From: Inonotus obliquus
Lineage: Eukaryota; Basidiomycota; Agaricomycetes; Hymenochaetales; Hymenochaetaceae
Direction: 5' to 3'
Length of the DNA stretch: 64,000 bases
NCBI GenBank assembly: GCA_032164295.1
Contig: JAJHTX010000003.1
Location: 1,798,001-1,862,000, forward strand
This document shows, piece by piece, positions 23,870-38,557 of the stretch; the stretch's first letter is position 1, and every line of letters begins with the position of its first letter. Made by a program: the position numbers and the translations under genes. The notes beneath the pieces were generated by a model that worked only from the letters and a program-made list of their open reading frames with translations, was not told the DNA's origin and made no database searches.

Positions 23870-24983
23870 ATGACAGAAACGGGTGCGCGATGGGTGCCGT
23901 TGGAAAGCAACCCAGATGTACGTCTACTCTCTACGCGCGTAGACGGTGGACTGAAAGAACGACTCGTCAGGTCTTAAATAATGTATGTGGGTCAAGTTCA
24001 GCCACTTGTTGTCTGTGGCAAACCCTGCTGCTGTCTAGTGGTCTCGGAAAGTTGGCCTTGTCTTGTCACAGGAGGCGTTCACGGACGTCTATGGACTGGA
24101 CGACACGGTATAGTGTCTAGTGCTCGCATCCTTAATGGAACACTGACCAGTCGAGTGAAGCTTCTGGATATGGTGCCGAAGCCGGTCAAGGCCGTAGTCC
24201 TCCTGTTTCCGATCACGGAAGCTTTCGAAGCGAAGAGGAAGGAGGAGGACGACGCCGCGACGGAGGAAGGAAAGCTTCCCCCAGTAGACCCAACTGTGAT
24301 CTGGATAAAGCAGACGGCATGCCAACCTTGAATCACCGACAAGACTTCATTCAGCTCATCTCCTTTGCAGATACCAAACGCATGCGGTACATTGGGACTC
24401 CTTCATGCCTTGATGAACGTGGGTGGTCTTCTCCGACTGTTGCCACGGAGCTGTGCTGAACTTGTTGCACGAAGTCACCGGTCACGATCGCCCCTGAAAG
24501 CCCTTTGGCACAGTTCATGGAGCAATGCAAGGGTACTGTGCCAGTGAAATTCTCTACGGACGGATTAGGCTGATATCTCGTGAATTAAAGAAAAGACACC
24601 GTCGGAGCGAGCACAGTTGCTGGAAACGACGCCCCTGTTTGCCGATGTCCATGCTACTGAGGCTCAATCGGGACAGAGCGCAATCCCGGAAAACCTGGAC
24701 ACTGATTATCACTTCACTTGCTTCGTACAAGCACCAAGCATGGAGCCGGGAAAGCCGAAGGGTATTGACGGACTTCGTCTAATCGAGCTAGATGGACGGC
24801 GAGTAGGCCCAATCGACAGGGGAGCGAGTGACGACCTGCTCAAGGTTAGATTTTGTGCCAGTTTCTGTTTATGATGGTAGTCTGATAAGTGCACAGGACG
24901 TAGCCTCGTTCGTTAAGGAACGGTTCCTTTCCGAGTCGACGAGTGTGAACTTGAATTTGATTGCATTAGCTGCGCCAGAATAA
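23870..24983 (+). CDS. YUH1: Ubiquitin C-terminal hydrolase, UCHL3/YUH1 type (peptidase C12)
   Basis: Cysteine protease that removes small adducts from ubiquitin or Nedd8. Exon 1 is MTETGARWVPLESNPD. After two introns come VLNN and WSRKVGLVLSQEAFTDVYGL, then LLDMVPKPVKAVVLLFPITE. PTVIWIKQT is joined to IPNACGTLGLLHALMN across a GC-AG intron (24317-24370). This unit holds the oxyanion Gln and the catalytic Cys. SPVTIAPESPLAQFMEQCK and EKTPSERAQLLETTPLFADV follow; LDTDYHFTCFVQAP contains the catalytic His and LIELDGRRVGPIDRG the catalytic Asp. The last exon is DVASFVKERFL to LIALAAPE. All catalytic residues of the family are present. At least seven small introns are needed, so exon borders were read by eye from conserved blocks. 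Confidence 0.9.
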
Positions 24984-25245
24984 TACTTGCACTTTCATAA
25001 GGAGATAGCTGGCTGTATGCATCTTTGAAATTGAAATGGATATCCGAATTTGGTGTGTGTGATATATGACGTACCTTCCCAAAATAGAATATGTTGCGGT
25101 AAATCTCTGAGAAATTATTTATTTTATTTTATAGCAGTATAGCACCCTCTTTTTTCTCCATCCCATCCGCTCTTTCCCCAACACCTTCATTGATAACACT
25201 CGTCCACTCGCTTGTTCGCGCCATCCGCGCCTTGTTTTCTTCACA

Positions 25246-27920
25246 ATGAACAAGGACGACCCTGCTGTCTATGAGATGTCCTCTCGTTCGGACAATTCAA
25301 AATTCCAAAGACCCCAGGATCATGCCCATGATCAATCCGCTGTTACCCTCAACGTTGCTGGGAGCGGCCACCACGACATCTATACCAAGCCTAATGCCAA
25401 TGACTCTCTCACAGATACCGCCACCGACTCTTCCGACGAGTTTGACTGGGACGCGGAGGATGATAATGCTAGCAAGAAGGACTTGGAGACACATCGCAAG
25501 ACTAGACGAGGAAGGAAGATCTATGGTCTTTTCATGAAGCTTTCCCGCACCTTCCGCACCTTCCTCGTCGCTATTCTTGGTGCCGGCATTTTTATCACTC
25601 CACTCCTCGTTGTCCAGTTTCGCTTTCATGATAGCGTTGTTCGCCCACACGTCCATGCTTGGTCTCTCTGGCTCTCCATTACATGGGCAGCCGGTTCGGG
25701 GACGTATCTCATCGTTGACCTCATTCCGCGATTCATCATCTTTATCGTCACCCTCTTCCGTGGTCAGGTAGAGAATCTCAAGACACAAATAGAGGTAACC
25801 GCGTTATCTAATCATTGCGTCAAGTAAACTAACTTGCAGTCAAGCTTGTTTATGCCGTATCAGGCTGGCTAAAGCTTTGCCTCGACGTGGCTTGGTCGTG
25901 GATTGCCTTGTCTGTCATACGCGCTACTGTTCAACCTCCAGGTTCCTACTGGGCGATCATCAATCGTATCATGCAAGTGAGTCCCCTTGAACCTTTCCCA
26001 TTTCCATTTTACGCATTGCCGTTTCATAGGCACTGTTCGCAGCGAGTGTGATTTTGCTTGCCGAAAAGACTTTCCTTAGATTTGTTGCCATTCGTTTCCA
26101 CCAAAAAGCCCTTGCAGACCGACTGGCCGAAAATAAGCTCGCCTTGAAGGCGCTGGATCGGTTGTCAAATGCCCAGCCGGTGGCGTCAAAGAGATATCCG
26201 TATATCCTGAGCAAGAAAAAGGGTCACAAAGGTAGCAACAACGGTTCGCGCAGTGCATCAATGGACATGATCAATAAGGAAATGGGTATCGAGGGTGGCG
26301 TCTCGACTGAGGCAGTAGCCAATCCGGCAGGACGTGGAAGGCGGTCGGAGAGGAAGAGGAGACGAAAAGCTGTTGGAGCTATGATCGTTGATCAGCTTGG
26401 TGATGCCATCGGTCAAGTCGCTCTCAAGGATAGCAAATTCAACAAGGGTGGCGAGCTTACTGGTCTTCATTCGGCCCGAAAACTTGCTCGTCAGCTTTTC
26501 TCCACTCTGAGCAAAGTTAGTCCACCTCGGAACTACCTTATCGTTGAAGGTGAGTGGTAGATCTTTCAATTTCTCGCAATGTCCTGGACACTCATGATAT
26601 GCCTAGATTTTCACCCATATTTCCGTTCAACCGCCGAGGCGGTAAGGAGCTCATCATGTTATTAAAGTGTTTTGACTCGAACTTGCTCGTTTAGGAGGCT
26701 GCATTTGGCATATTCGATAAGGACAACAATGGTGACATCACGAAGAAAGAAATGAGAGAAGCGGTTCAACGCATATACAAGGAACGGAAGGCACTCGTAG
26801 CCAGTCTAAAGGTGGTGCAACTGCTGTATTCGTTCGTCACGATTGCTAACGCTGCACAAAGGATGTTGGTAGTATTGTCGCGAAGCTCGATGGCGTCCTA
26901 GTCTGCGTCGCCCTGCTTGGAATAATTTTTGTCTGTCTACTAATTTTCAATCGTGACAATACGATTTCATCCCTGGTGCCAATGGCGACAATCGTACTCG
27001 GATTTTCGTTCGTTTTCGGGAATTCGGCGCAGACTCTTTTCGAATCCGTGGGTACATGTTAGCATGTGATCCGTATGTCCTACTAACATTTCTTGTAGCT
27101 TATATTTATCTTCTCGACTCACGTATTCGACGTTGGTGATTTGGTTATGATTGATGACAATGTGAGTTCGTCCATTTTTTTGCTCTTCTTGGGGTCCCAC
27201 GGTAACATACGCTCTCCAGCCCCTCTTCGTACGTGAGTTCGGCCTATTCTCTACGACTTTCCGCAGAGTGGATGGGCAAGAGATTGTGGCTCCAAACTCG
27301 CTGCTGGCAAGTAGCAAGCTCGTGCACAACCTGAGACGTAGCAGCTCGATGTAAGTCACTCGCGTGTATGGGGAACCTACATTTCTGACCGTTTCTTGAT
27401 TTAGGTGGGAAACGACCAATCTTCAAGTCAGATATGATACACCATTGGAGTTGATTGAGACGCTTCACTCGAGACTGAAAGCATACGTCACGCAGAATAA
27501 CCGGGAATGGTCCAATGTAAATGTCAACATTGATAAGATGGAGTACCAGAATGCATTGGTCATTGTCATTGCGATGGAGCGTGAGTGTGACTTTACGCCA
27601 TGTTCTACTCTTCTCCTGACCATTGTCTCTTAGATCGTCCGAATTGGCAGGACTGGGGTGGACGTTGGGCCAGACGCACCGAATTTATGCGTAACCTGAA
27701 GACTATTCTTGAGGACCTCGATATCTCTTACACCCTGCCTATTCAGCCTGTCTTGCTGCCGAAGGCCGCACCATACGCGAGTAGTTCGCTCAACCTGCCG
27801 ACCCGCTTCAGTCAGTCGAGAGAGTCGTTCGGAAATGCTGGGTACCATCATGACGATATCTATCGGGCGCCTGAGGGTGGATTTGGACCATCCATTAGAG
27901 TTGGAAGAGGGGATTCTTAG
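25246..27920 (+). CDS. EF-hand MscS-type mechanosensitive channel (MSY family)
   Basis: Fungal MscS-like channel, related to fission-yeast Msy1/Msy2, which act at the ER in calcium and hypo-osmotic stress responses. A polar N-terminal region of about 90 residues (MNKDDPAVYEMSSRSDNSKF) precedes a first helix TFLVAILGAGIFITPLLVV, then WLSITWAAGSGTYLIVDLIP and RFIIFIVTLFRGQVENLKTQ. More helices follow (VSGWLKLCLDVAWSWIAL, ALFAASVILLAEKTFLRFVA). A basic cytosolic loop leads to an EF hand, FGIFDKDNNGDITKKEMREA, with full acidic ligands. The pore helix region is LDGVLVCVALLGIIFVCLLI with SSLVPMATIVLGFSFVFGN, and the beta domain reads FIFSTHVFDVGDLVMIDDN and VAPNSLLASSKLVHNLRRSS. The C terminus is disordered. 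Introns are small and regular; start and stop are clear. Confidence 0.92.
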
Positions 27921-28193
27921 ATCTTGGAAGATTGTTTATATATATACCGTTTGGAACTGCGCACGGTTCTTCGATTTTTCTCTTAGCCTTAGAATTAGTC
28001 TGTCACTACTTGTCTCTTGCATGAGTTATCATACGATTACAGCACAAATCTCACGTACAAATGGACCGTGACGGACGCGTTGCGTCACGCGAATGTGCCA
28101 CAAGATCATGTTTCACTCTCACTCCCATGTCGAATCCAAGCTAGGTGTTTCCTTTCCTCCTTTCCTAACCTTTTGTGTACTTTCATTACCCTA

Positions 28194-31100
28194 ATGACGG
28201 AGCCTGTAAATACAACTCCTGTCCCTTTCTCCTTGTAAGCTTTTTCTATCTACTTACCACTTCGGCGCTCATCTTCTTGACTCTAGCTTCGTTTCTCTAT
28301 GCAGAGAGCTTAGGAACATAAAACCCCGAACCATTAGCGACGGAGCTACATCTGCATCCACAATTAATACTGATCCCAGACCCCTCAAGGTTCTCCGAAG
28401 ATGGGTGCAAGAACTCCACCGACTTTTCCCTCGTCCGCCACCAGAAACAACGACCGTTTTGTTTCTCTTCCTTTTTCCAGAAGAAGACGCACGACGGAAG
28501 TATGGAATGAAAGAGACCACACTGGCAAAAGCACTTGTCGATGTCTTTGGTTTTGCAGGGGACAGAAGCGCTGGACTAGAGAGATGGTCTAGCCTTACGT
28601 CAAGTTCTCAGTCTCTAGGGGAGAAGATATACGAGCTTCTGTCTCTTTCATCTGTAGTGGGTAGACTTTCAGTCCGAGAAGGCCATATGCATTCTAACTT
28701 GTCACATACGTCTACAGGACAGTGATGATACGGGTGGGCCTTCGTTGCAAGACCTCAATACGGCATTGGATGAACTTGCTTCTAAATCAGGCTTCTCAGC
28801 GTCGAGCTTGCGCATAACTATGGGCCGCTCTTCTCGAACTCGACAAGAAATTCTTCGAGATGTCTATCGTAGTCTGAAGCCTTTTGAGGCAGCCGTGATG
28901 ACTCAGATAATACTAAAAGACCTGAGACCCATTCTATATCCAATCAAGGATGTTTCCACCCACGAATCCCTTCTAAAGTTCAATTCCAGTTCTGTGCATG
29001 TGCTGACACTTCAAGAAGCCATGCGAGTATGGGACGCTTCAGGTACCCTCTTGCGTTGCTACAGAGTTCGGTCGACAATCGAGGATTCGATCCTGCTTTT
29101 TGAAAGAAATCGAGGGAAGGACTTGAGGCCCCAGATCGGTACGCCTGTTGAGGTGCGTTATGACTGAACGATCGTGCATACGTCTCATGTTAAGTTTAAT
29201 GAAGATTCCGAAATGCGTCAAAGGCTATGGATGCCGTGATGCTCTGGAAAAACTCAAATCGTCTGCTTCGGTATGGGCAGAGACTAAATACGACGGGGAA
29301 AGGTTAGATTAATGCCTAACCTCGCCCGTAGCATGTCGCTTAATCACTTTATCGGTTTTAGGATGCAAATCCACGTCTCAGTAGACGAAAGAGGATCTAA
29401 AGTTGTTATTTACAGTAAAAGCAGAAGAGATTCGACATCGGACAGGACTGCGACTCACTGGTAATTGCCTTGCTTTCCGCTATCCTCTTGCCGTTGACGT
29501 ACTACGTACCTTAGGATCATCAAAGAAGCGCTTGGGTTGCAACATAATCACTCGGGAAAGGCTTGCGGGAGCAACCGTCATCGCAAGACTGTCTCATCCG
29601 CGATTGTTGAAGCGGAAATGGTAGCATACGACAAGAGTCGTGGGATAGATGGTACGTAGTTACTCGTCCACTTCCGGTCCGCCTTCAGCATAGCTGAGTA
29701 CTCTGCTATAGAATATTGGAGAATCAGACATCTGGTTGAGAGTACAGCTCGTGGTGTACGGCGGAGAGCAAAACCTGATCAGAAGACGACTGAGTCAGTG
29801 CCATCATTGGTTATGAGAATATCCACTTAATTCGCTGTTCAGTTCCGATGCATTGCAGCATCTCGCAATCGTCTTCTTCGACGTGATCTATTTGAACGGC
29901 GTCTCGCTTCTATCGGATCCCTACTCCTCTCGCAGAGAGACTCTTGAAGCGATCATCGAACCCATTCCCACATTTGCTTTTATTGCGAAACGGGCGGAAA
30001 TACCACTAACTGATGGTAAATATTTCGCCCGAGCACTGAGGGCTTTGGAACAGACTTTTGCTTCAAGCATTGCGAATCACGAGGAGGGTCTCATCTTGAA
30101 GGCATCAGAGGCAACTTATGCTGACTGGCGATACCCCTGGGTTAAGGTGAACAGCTTCATTACCACCCACCACGAATTACGCTGCTGATTGCCAGTGAAG
30201 TTGAAAAGGGACTACATACCCGGTCTAGGTGACACAATCGATTTCGTCCTTATCGGAGGTTGTTGGGACAAGGACAGGGGAAGAATTTTGCGTGGTATGC
30301 CTCAATAATGGTGCACAACGACTACAATTGTTGATTGCACATTAGTCCCGACTTCAACATACACGACGTTCCACGTTGCCGCCATCGATGCACAACCAAA
30401 ACATGTACGTGGTATCAGTAAATGAGGCTACCGGACTAACAAGTAGGACAGCCAAATACTCGGCCCCACCTTGAAGTTCTCTTTACGGTTTCATATGGGC
30501 TCGATCGGCGACAGCTTGAAGATCTAAATTTCCTTATCGCGTCAATGAACGCAGAGCACTGTGACGTGAGCATTTTTACCCTCTCGCTGTGGACCTGTTA
30601 CAAGAGATGTCCTGTAGAAAGATGATCTGCCTTATACGTTCAATCTTCCGCCTGGCTGTTCGGGTCCTCGTGTACTACTTGCTAAACCTTTGTTGGTTGA
30701 AGTATTCGGAGCTGGATTCACCAAGGTCGATGAAGCAAGGGTTGGTTACTTGTTGCGATTTTGCTACCTGTCATCATGTTAACTTCCCTCGTGCACCCAG
30801 AATTATGAACTACGCTTCCCTCGAATAAGCAAGGTTCACAGACCCAATGACAGAAGCTGGTTAGAAGGTAGCTACTTTACTTGTTTCGGTCTGTTGTGTT
30901 TTTGGATGACCGACGATTAACAGGTGTGACATTACGGGAGTTCAACGAAATGGCACTTATTTCCGTTGGGATAAACGAGGATGACTGTAAGAAAGCCGGA
31001 TGTGGTGATGGTGTGCTACAGGACCGCGTCGTGAATGCAATGACCTGTGCAGAGGGAACTTTACCTGCTACACATCGCGGGTATCCCCGTCGCTTTAGTA

Positions 31101-31837
31101 TGGCAACGACGATGAAGCCGCTTTCGAGAAAGGCAGAGAAATTGACTTGCGAGGACAAGAAGCGACGTAGGTCAGATGAAAACGATTTCTTGGTATCTAA
31201 CTCGGTCCGGAAGAGGATGTCCTTCTGCGGCCACTTATCGGGTCCACTAGCATCGATTACAAACCGCGGACGGCTGCTCAGCGAACCTTCTCAGCACGGA
31301 CCTCCTCAGCACGACGATACAGACGTTTCCATTGATGTATTTTCTGACATGGGATTGGAACATGGCACGCATGGCACAACTGCAACGCATGTGCTGGAAA
31401 TGTATCACGAACGAATGAAAAATGACGGGACCCTGGACGATGATCAGCACACTTTCGCAAAATTTCTACACTCGGCAGTGATCCTTCTAGATTGCTGCTT
31501 TTCGACCAAAGACCACGACTCGGGCTTTATCAATCAATTCGTAATACCAAACGTAGTTCATTCAGAAGGGGCATTTGCGTTGGGATGCGGATGGATTCCT
31601 TGCGCAACAGGAAAGACGTGTGAAGTCGTACGACATGGAGTTGTACTTGTCGATGGAGAAACCGCTCAGCTCTGGTGCAATGCTTCTCGGTTTGCGGGCT
31701 ATTCAGCTGGTTCAGAAACACTTCGTAAACCGATTTTTGTTTTCAGCGTTGATTCGCTCACAAGGGAAGCGCTGGTAAGGGGGCGGCTAAATGAGGAACT
31801 GGAATTTAAATCGCAAAGCTTAGTAGTGTATCTCTAG
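28194..31837 (+). CDS. ATP-dependent DNA ligase (ligase IV-like), no BRCT domain recognised
   Basis: Predicted nucleotidyltransferase-type DNA ligase. The start MTEPVNTTPVPFSLL is spliced to ELRNIKPRTISDGATSAS. The N-terminal ligase region includes WVQELHRLFPRPPPETTTVL, GMKETTLAKALVDVFGF and DLRPILYPIKDVSTHESLLK. The catalytic core has motif I in AETKYDGERMQIHV (adenylated Lys), motif III in LAIVFFDVIYLNGVSLLSD, motif IV in EEGLILKASEATYADWRYPW and motif V in WVKLKRDYIPGLGDTIDF. The OB fold continues with LIGGCWDKDRGRILRV and LEVLFTVSYGLDRRQLEDLN, and NYELRFPRISKVHRPNDRSW ends the core. The last exon (about 30881-31837) reads FLDDRRLTGVTLREFNEMAL and ends SQSLVVYL. It has no BRCT repeat I can recognise, unlike true ligase IV, so this may be the fungal ligase-like paralogue. 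There are many introns; mid-gene borders are approximate. Confidence 0.75.
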
Positions 31838-32091
31838 GTCTAGGATGGTGAAGTTATAGTCATAGATAGAACAAAAAAAGTTGCCTGTGAGCGACGCGTG
31901 GGAGACGCGGTAACGTGCAGTGTAAATCACAGCACAGTATCTGGCGAACTCGTACAATGCTGGCACGGTGACACGTAGTCATCTACTGCCACTAACGCCT
32001 CTCCCTTTCTTTTCTTCAACATCTAAGGCGACCAGGCGCCTGAACTCCTTCGTTGGACCTTTATACAATAACTCGTTAATTCGTAGGCCTG

Positions 32092-33192
32092 ATGGCAGAC
32101 GTGGCAACCATTCTGCACCTTCCTTTGCCCTTGGGTGCAGCACTCGCCTTGAGCTTCTTGTTCATTTATTCCTGCGTATGTTCAGGTCCTTTGTGCCTCC
32201 TCAGCTACTGACCCTGCCCATGCTTTCTTGCGCAGATCTACGTTGCTCTTGTGGCACTGTCGCCTCCGCCGATCAAAAGCGTTCCGTCCGAACGAAAGTA
32301 CCGTACCGCAAAATCTAGCGCTAAATTACGTGATTTGCCAGACATCACTGCTTCTCCGGCTAGCGTAGACCTCACTGTCGTTATCCCTGCTTTCAATGAA
32401 GTGCCCAGGCTGCCGTCTATGCTCACCTCCACTATTCAGCACTTGTCAAATCCCGCATGCTCCGCGCGTACCTACGAGATTCTCATCGTTGACGATGGTT
32501 CTTCTGATGGCACAGCAGACTTTGCCTTGAAAATCGCTCAAGAATATTCATCCAGCGACATACGGGTAGTATCGCTTCATAAGAATCTCGGGAAGGGTGC
32601 TGCGGTGCGACATGGGATGCTGCATGGTCGTGGGCGTCGACTCTTGATGGTTGACGCGGACGGTGCAAGTCGATTCGAGGACTTGGAGATGTTGTGGAAG
32701 GAAATGGATAAGTTGTCTCCTGAAGACACACCAGGTGTTGTTGTTGGGAGTCGTGCCCATCTGGTCAATACAGAGGCAGTAGTCAAGGTCAGTAGTACAA
32801 TTTATTTTTACGTATCATATTAATACTCCTGAACATAGCGTTCCGCTATCCGTAATCTGGCGATGCGCGGTTTACACTTCACTTTACGGATTATCGGCGT
32901 CGGACACGTCCGTGACACTCAGTGCGGATTTAAGCTTTTTTCCAGAGAAGCAGCTCGAGCAATCTTTCCCTACCAACACCTCGCTGGTTGGATCTTTGAT
33001 GTCGAGATTCTTCTACTTGCCAAGAAACAGAGTATTCCTGTAGCGGAAGTGCCGATCAATTGGCATGAAGTTCCAGAGAGTAAACTGAAGCTTGTGAAGG
33101 ACTCTCTGTTGATGCTCCGTGACCTATTAGTTCTTCGTGGAAACCAACTAACCGGACGATGGGTCATCCCAGGTAAAATTAAGACGCAATAA
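32092..33192 (+). CDS. ALG5: Dolichyl-phosphate beta-glucosyltransferase
   Basis: ER membrane GT2 enzyme that makes dolichyl-phosphate-glucose for the last steps of N-glycan precursor assembly. The start at ATG 32092 gives MADVATILHLPLPL and the helix GAALALSFLFIYSC, spliced to IYVALVALSPPPIKS. This single N-terminal anchor is typical. The catalytic domain has VDLTVVIPAFNEVPRLPSML, ILIVDDGSSDGTADFALKIA, NLGKGAAVRHGMLHGRGRRL and the metal-binding DADGASRFEDL. GVVVGSRAHLVNTEAVVK is joined by an intron to RSAIRNLAMRGLHFTLRIIG, then DTQCGFKLFSREAARAIF and WIFDVEILLLAKKQSIPVAE. All landmark motifs are intact. It is convergent with GAL7, with 88 bp between the stop codons. Confidence 0.93.
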
Positions 33193-33280
33193 TGACTCCA
33201 GGTATCTAGATCCACCACAGGTTTAATGCATGCTGTAGATTCCTATTCTATGTATGTTTCAGCAGTGTTTCCGTAGCTCA

Positions 33281-34631
33281 TCAGAGCGAGTTGGCATAAT
33301 GCCTAGTAGCACAATCTCGCAGGCGACTGGCACCCTGCTCGGGAGTTAGATCTCTCTGGGACTCTGCCATCAGCTCGAATCTAATAATGAATTAGCAAAC
33401 CTTGCCGCAAGAAATGATTCCGTGCTGAGTGGACGAACCCAACCAAGAATTTCCGGACCAACGCACTACGGAGAAGCGGGGGATAGAAATGTAGGTGCAG
33501 GTGTGCAACATCATACTCGCTTTCGCATTGTTTCTTCAGCCTCGCCGCTTCGAGTGAAATCGGTGCCTGATGGATGCCCATCGAGTACGGAAACGAACAC
33601 GAGAAGAGATTGTCATAGCGGATCGTGACCTCGGAGAGGATTGCTGCAAAGTCGATTTGCTCTTCGTTGGACAAGTCCGGAAGAGATTGTATATGTCTGC
33701 AGAATGGCAAGACTGGAATGCGTGAAAAAGTTGTAAATGGTAAGAAGAAACTGGCAGGTCATGGACCGACCAAGTAATTCGAAGGGCCATGTCGCCCACC
33801 ATGGTACGAGTGCAACCCAACTGTTGTTCTTAGCCACCAAACGCTCGCCAGAAGATCCATTGACTTCAAAGTGCGCGTATTCGCACAGGAGGCACGAGTG
33901 GTCCTGCGAACCTCTTGGAGCCTGGCCTGATGGATCATTCGATGAAGCGTATCGTTGAAGGGAAGCGAGCTCTTTTCCAGGGCTAGTCGGAATATCAGAC
34001 ATTGACCAGACTTGACAGTGAGGGTGCGGATTGGAGCAGCCCATCGTGGCACCCTTGTTCTATATTAATCGACTTTCAAGTTGCTACTGAATGTTGAAAT
34101 CCCAAAGTGAATTGTACCTCAAAAATCTGGACATAGCGGATGCCATCTTGAACGCTCCTTTCCTTGTAAATTCGAATCCATTCAGCAATCACAGCCTTGA
34201 GGTCATCATCCTCGAGACGAGCAAGGGTAAGATCATGGCGAGGATGGAATACAATAACATCGCAGAGTCCATGGACAGCATAACTTGCAAGCAGAGGGTG
34301 TGCTGGCTGAGGAGGTGATGGGACCGGAGGGGGAGTAAGTGCAGCAAAGTCATCGGTGAAGGTGAAGGTTGAGGTGTAGATGTCATTTACTATTCCACCA
34401 GCGCGGGTATTACCTGGGCAAAGGTAGCAAGATGGATCATACTCTGGAAGTGATGGTGGTTGAGGGGGTTCGACTTGGCCGAGCCAAGGTCTTCTGGCGC
34501 GATGCGGAGAGACGAGGATATACTCATCCAAGAGTGGATTATCTGGGCATGCATGGGATAAAGCATTCGCAAGGAGGAAAATTTGAGGACGTACATCTGC
34601 GATGGGGATGCTGACTTGGATCAAATTCCAT
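33281..34631 (-). CDS. GAL7: Galactose-1-phosphate uridylyltransferase
   Basis: Leloir pathway enzyme that swaps UMP between UDP-glucose and galactose-1-phosphate. Start ATG 34631 reads MEFDPSQHPHRR. An early intron joins it to YNPLLDEYILVSPHRARRPW, the expected family N terminus. SCYLCPGNTRAGG carries the Cys-x2-Cys zinc ligands and VIVFHPRHDLTLARLEDDDL follows. YVQIFE is spliced to NKGATMGCSNPHPHCQVW, with the catalytic His-Pro-His. WVALVPWWATWPFELL continues to LPFCRHIQSLPDLSNEEQID and NLFSCSFPYSMGIHQAP, then HLHLHFYPPLLRSALVRKFL. A GTTCGT...TTAG intron joins VG to FELMAESQRDLTPEQGASRL, and the end is RHYANSL. The DPSQHPHRR and ELMAESQRDL ends are only found by splicing. No pathway neighbour is adjacent. 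Confidence 0.93.
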
Positions 34632-34802
34632 GATTCCACTCGTAAGTAGTACTGGTACTTGTGGTGAACTTGTAGATATATGCCTGTGTATTTATAGATA
34701 AATCATCCGTCGGTCCGTCTCTGTGCTGCGGGCCGGATGAGAGCCGTGGATGCCGTGGATAACCGACAATTTCCATTCATGTTACATACATAGTCCTGCA
34801 CT

Positions 34803-37213
<2,411 letters not shown>

Positions 37214-37890
37214 ATTGTTCAATGAGGTCTTTGCTTGCCTGTCTTTGACAGGGCATGATTGGTTATCAACAGGATTGGGCATGGATATGTCTGGTATCTC
37301 ACAGAGTGCCAATGTAACCATCAAATTCTGTGCTGTTCAACCCTTCTGATGCATTCATATACAGCTACCCTGAAATCATTCATATTTACCACACATTTGT
37401 AATTGATTATAGACACATGTTATAAAAAGCTTGTCACTATACAGTCTTTTTCATACAGTCTTTTTCATACAGCCATTTGCAGAAGTATTGTCAAGTCCAT
37501 TCCTTACCTCCTCCCTCAGGCAATGCAAAAATTGTGGCTCATAAAATACTTCATGAACAAATCTGATTTAGGTGGCTAAACTCATGCCAGTATAGGAGGC
37601 ATTCATATATGATGTTTTGAGGTATTCTGCTAATCCCTTCATAATAGAGCAGGGCAACATGTTAGTACAGTCATTTGCAGAATTCTCTCCCTTAACATTG
37701 CACCAGCCATAACTCATGCATTTTAACAGCAAAAAGTCTGATTCTTTTTGCTAAAATTACATCTTTATAGAGACTTTCAGATAATGTACAGTTGAGAGCA
37801 ATTGACAATGTGTGTAGTTGTAGTGCATGGATGACTCTATAATATAAGATCTCTAGTGTAGGCAAAACAAAACTGTCCCCTTTACTCTAC
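37214..37890. repeat. AT-rich flank with short degenerate repeats
   Basis: AT-rich, CpG-poor sequence downstream of DDX41. A 17-bp unit (CATACAGTCTTTTT plus spacer) is repeated in tandem at about 37438-37475. Two diverged copies of a sequence starting CAG(C/T)CATTTGCAGAA lie at about 37471 and 37671 and share several downstream words, which suggests remnants of a small inserted repeat. No coding frame is convincing. Confidence 0.35.
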
Positions 37891-37892
37891 TA

Positions 37893-38555
37893 CAGCCTGT
37901 TCTAGCTGATGGTTAAGTCACGTGAAATTTGTAAGGATCGGCATTGCCTTTATAAGTCAAGAGAGAGACACTCAATGACGCGACAATCTGACAGAGCATA
38001 TATTCCAATGTATCTACAATAAATTACATATAAACATATTACTTGCTTTCTGCTTGTCAATAACTAATAACGTGTAGAACCACCTTGCTTTCTAATGCAT
38101 TCATCAAGAGTTTTAGAAAGCCGGTAATACTCTCGCTCTGCCAGTTCCTTTCTCACTGTCCCTTGGGAGATTCTAGGGTCCGTATTGATGCCCAGCTCCT
38201 TTAAGGTCATTCGACGGTTGTTACATGCTAGGTTAACTAGTCGGTCTTGCTTTTCACGGGTGAGCTTTCTCTTTTCGCTATGTCGGTTCTTATAGTGCAT
38301 TGAGCCAGTAGATACAAATTGATCGAATGCCTTTTGGCAAGAGAGCCAGGTGGTCTGGTGGAGGTCTGCAGCTTCTTAGATGGTGTGCCCAGCAAGTATG
38401 GTCCCAACAATGCGGTCCTTTCATGGTGTGTCGAGTCATGCCCCAGGCATGGTGAGTGATATAAAAGACGACGCGAGAGATGTCACACTCCACAAGTCTG
38501 CGTCGATCCTTACATAATATTTCCATGTGACTTAACCATCAGCTGGAACAGGCTG
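37893..38555 (-). mobile_element. Internally deleted Tc1/mariner-type element with TIRs and TA target duplication
   Basis: Inverted terminal repeats of about 50 bp: the left end reads CAGCCTGTTCTAGCTGATGG and the reverse complement of the right end CAGCCTGTTCCAGCTGATGG. Both continue through GTTAAGTCAC(G/A)TG to GTAAGGATCG. Each end is flanked by TA (37891-37892 and 38556-38557), the target duplication of the Tc1/mariner superfamily. The 663-bp element holds only the DNA-binding half of a transposase, so it is non-autonomous. Its right TA is shared with the neighbouring foldback element. Confidence 0.75.
38064..38526 (-). pseudogene. Tc1/mariner transposase remnant (helix-turn-helix part only)
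   Basis: Minus-strand coding begins with ATG 38526 inside the TIR (MEILCKDRRRLVECDISRVV). After a frame change it reads KDRIVGTILAGHTI, a TAA stop, and EAADLHQTTWLSCQKAFDQF. It then continues HYKNRHSEKRKLTREKQDRL and NRRMTLKELGI to TAA 38064. This is the paired helix-turn-helix region of Tc1-like transposases. The DDE catalytic domain is absent, and the frame change and stop make this copy inactive. Confidence 0.65.
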
Positions 38556-38557
38556 TA

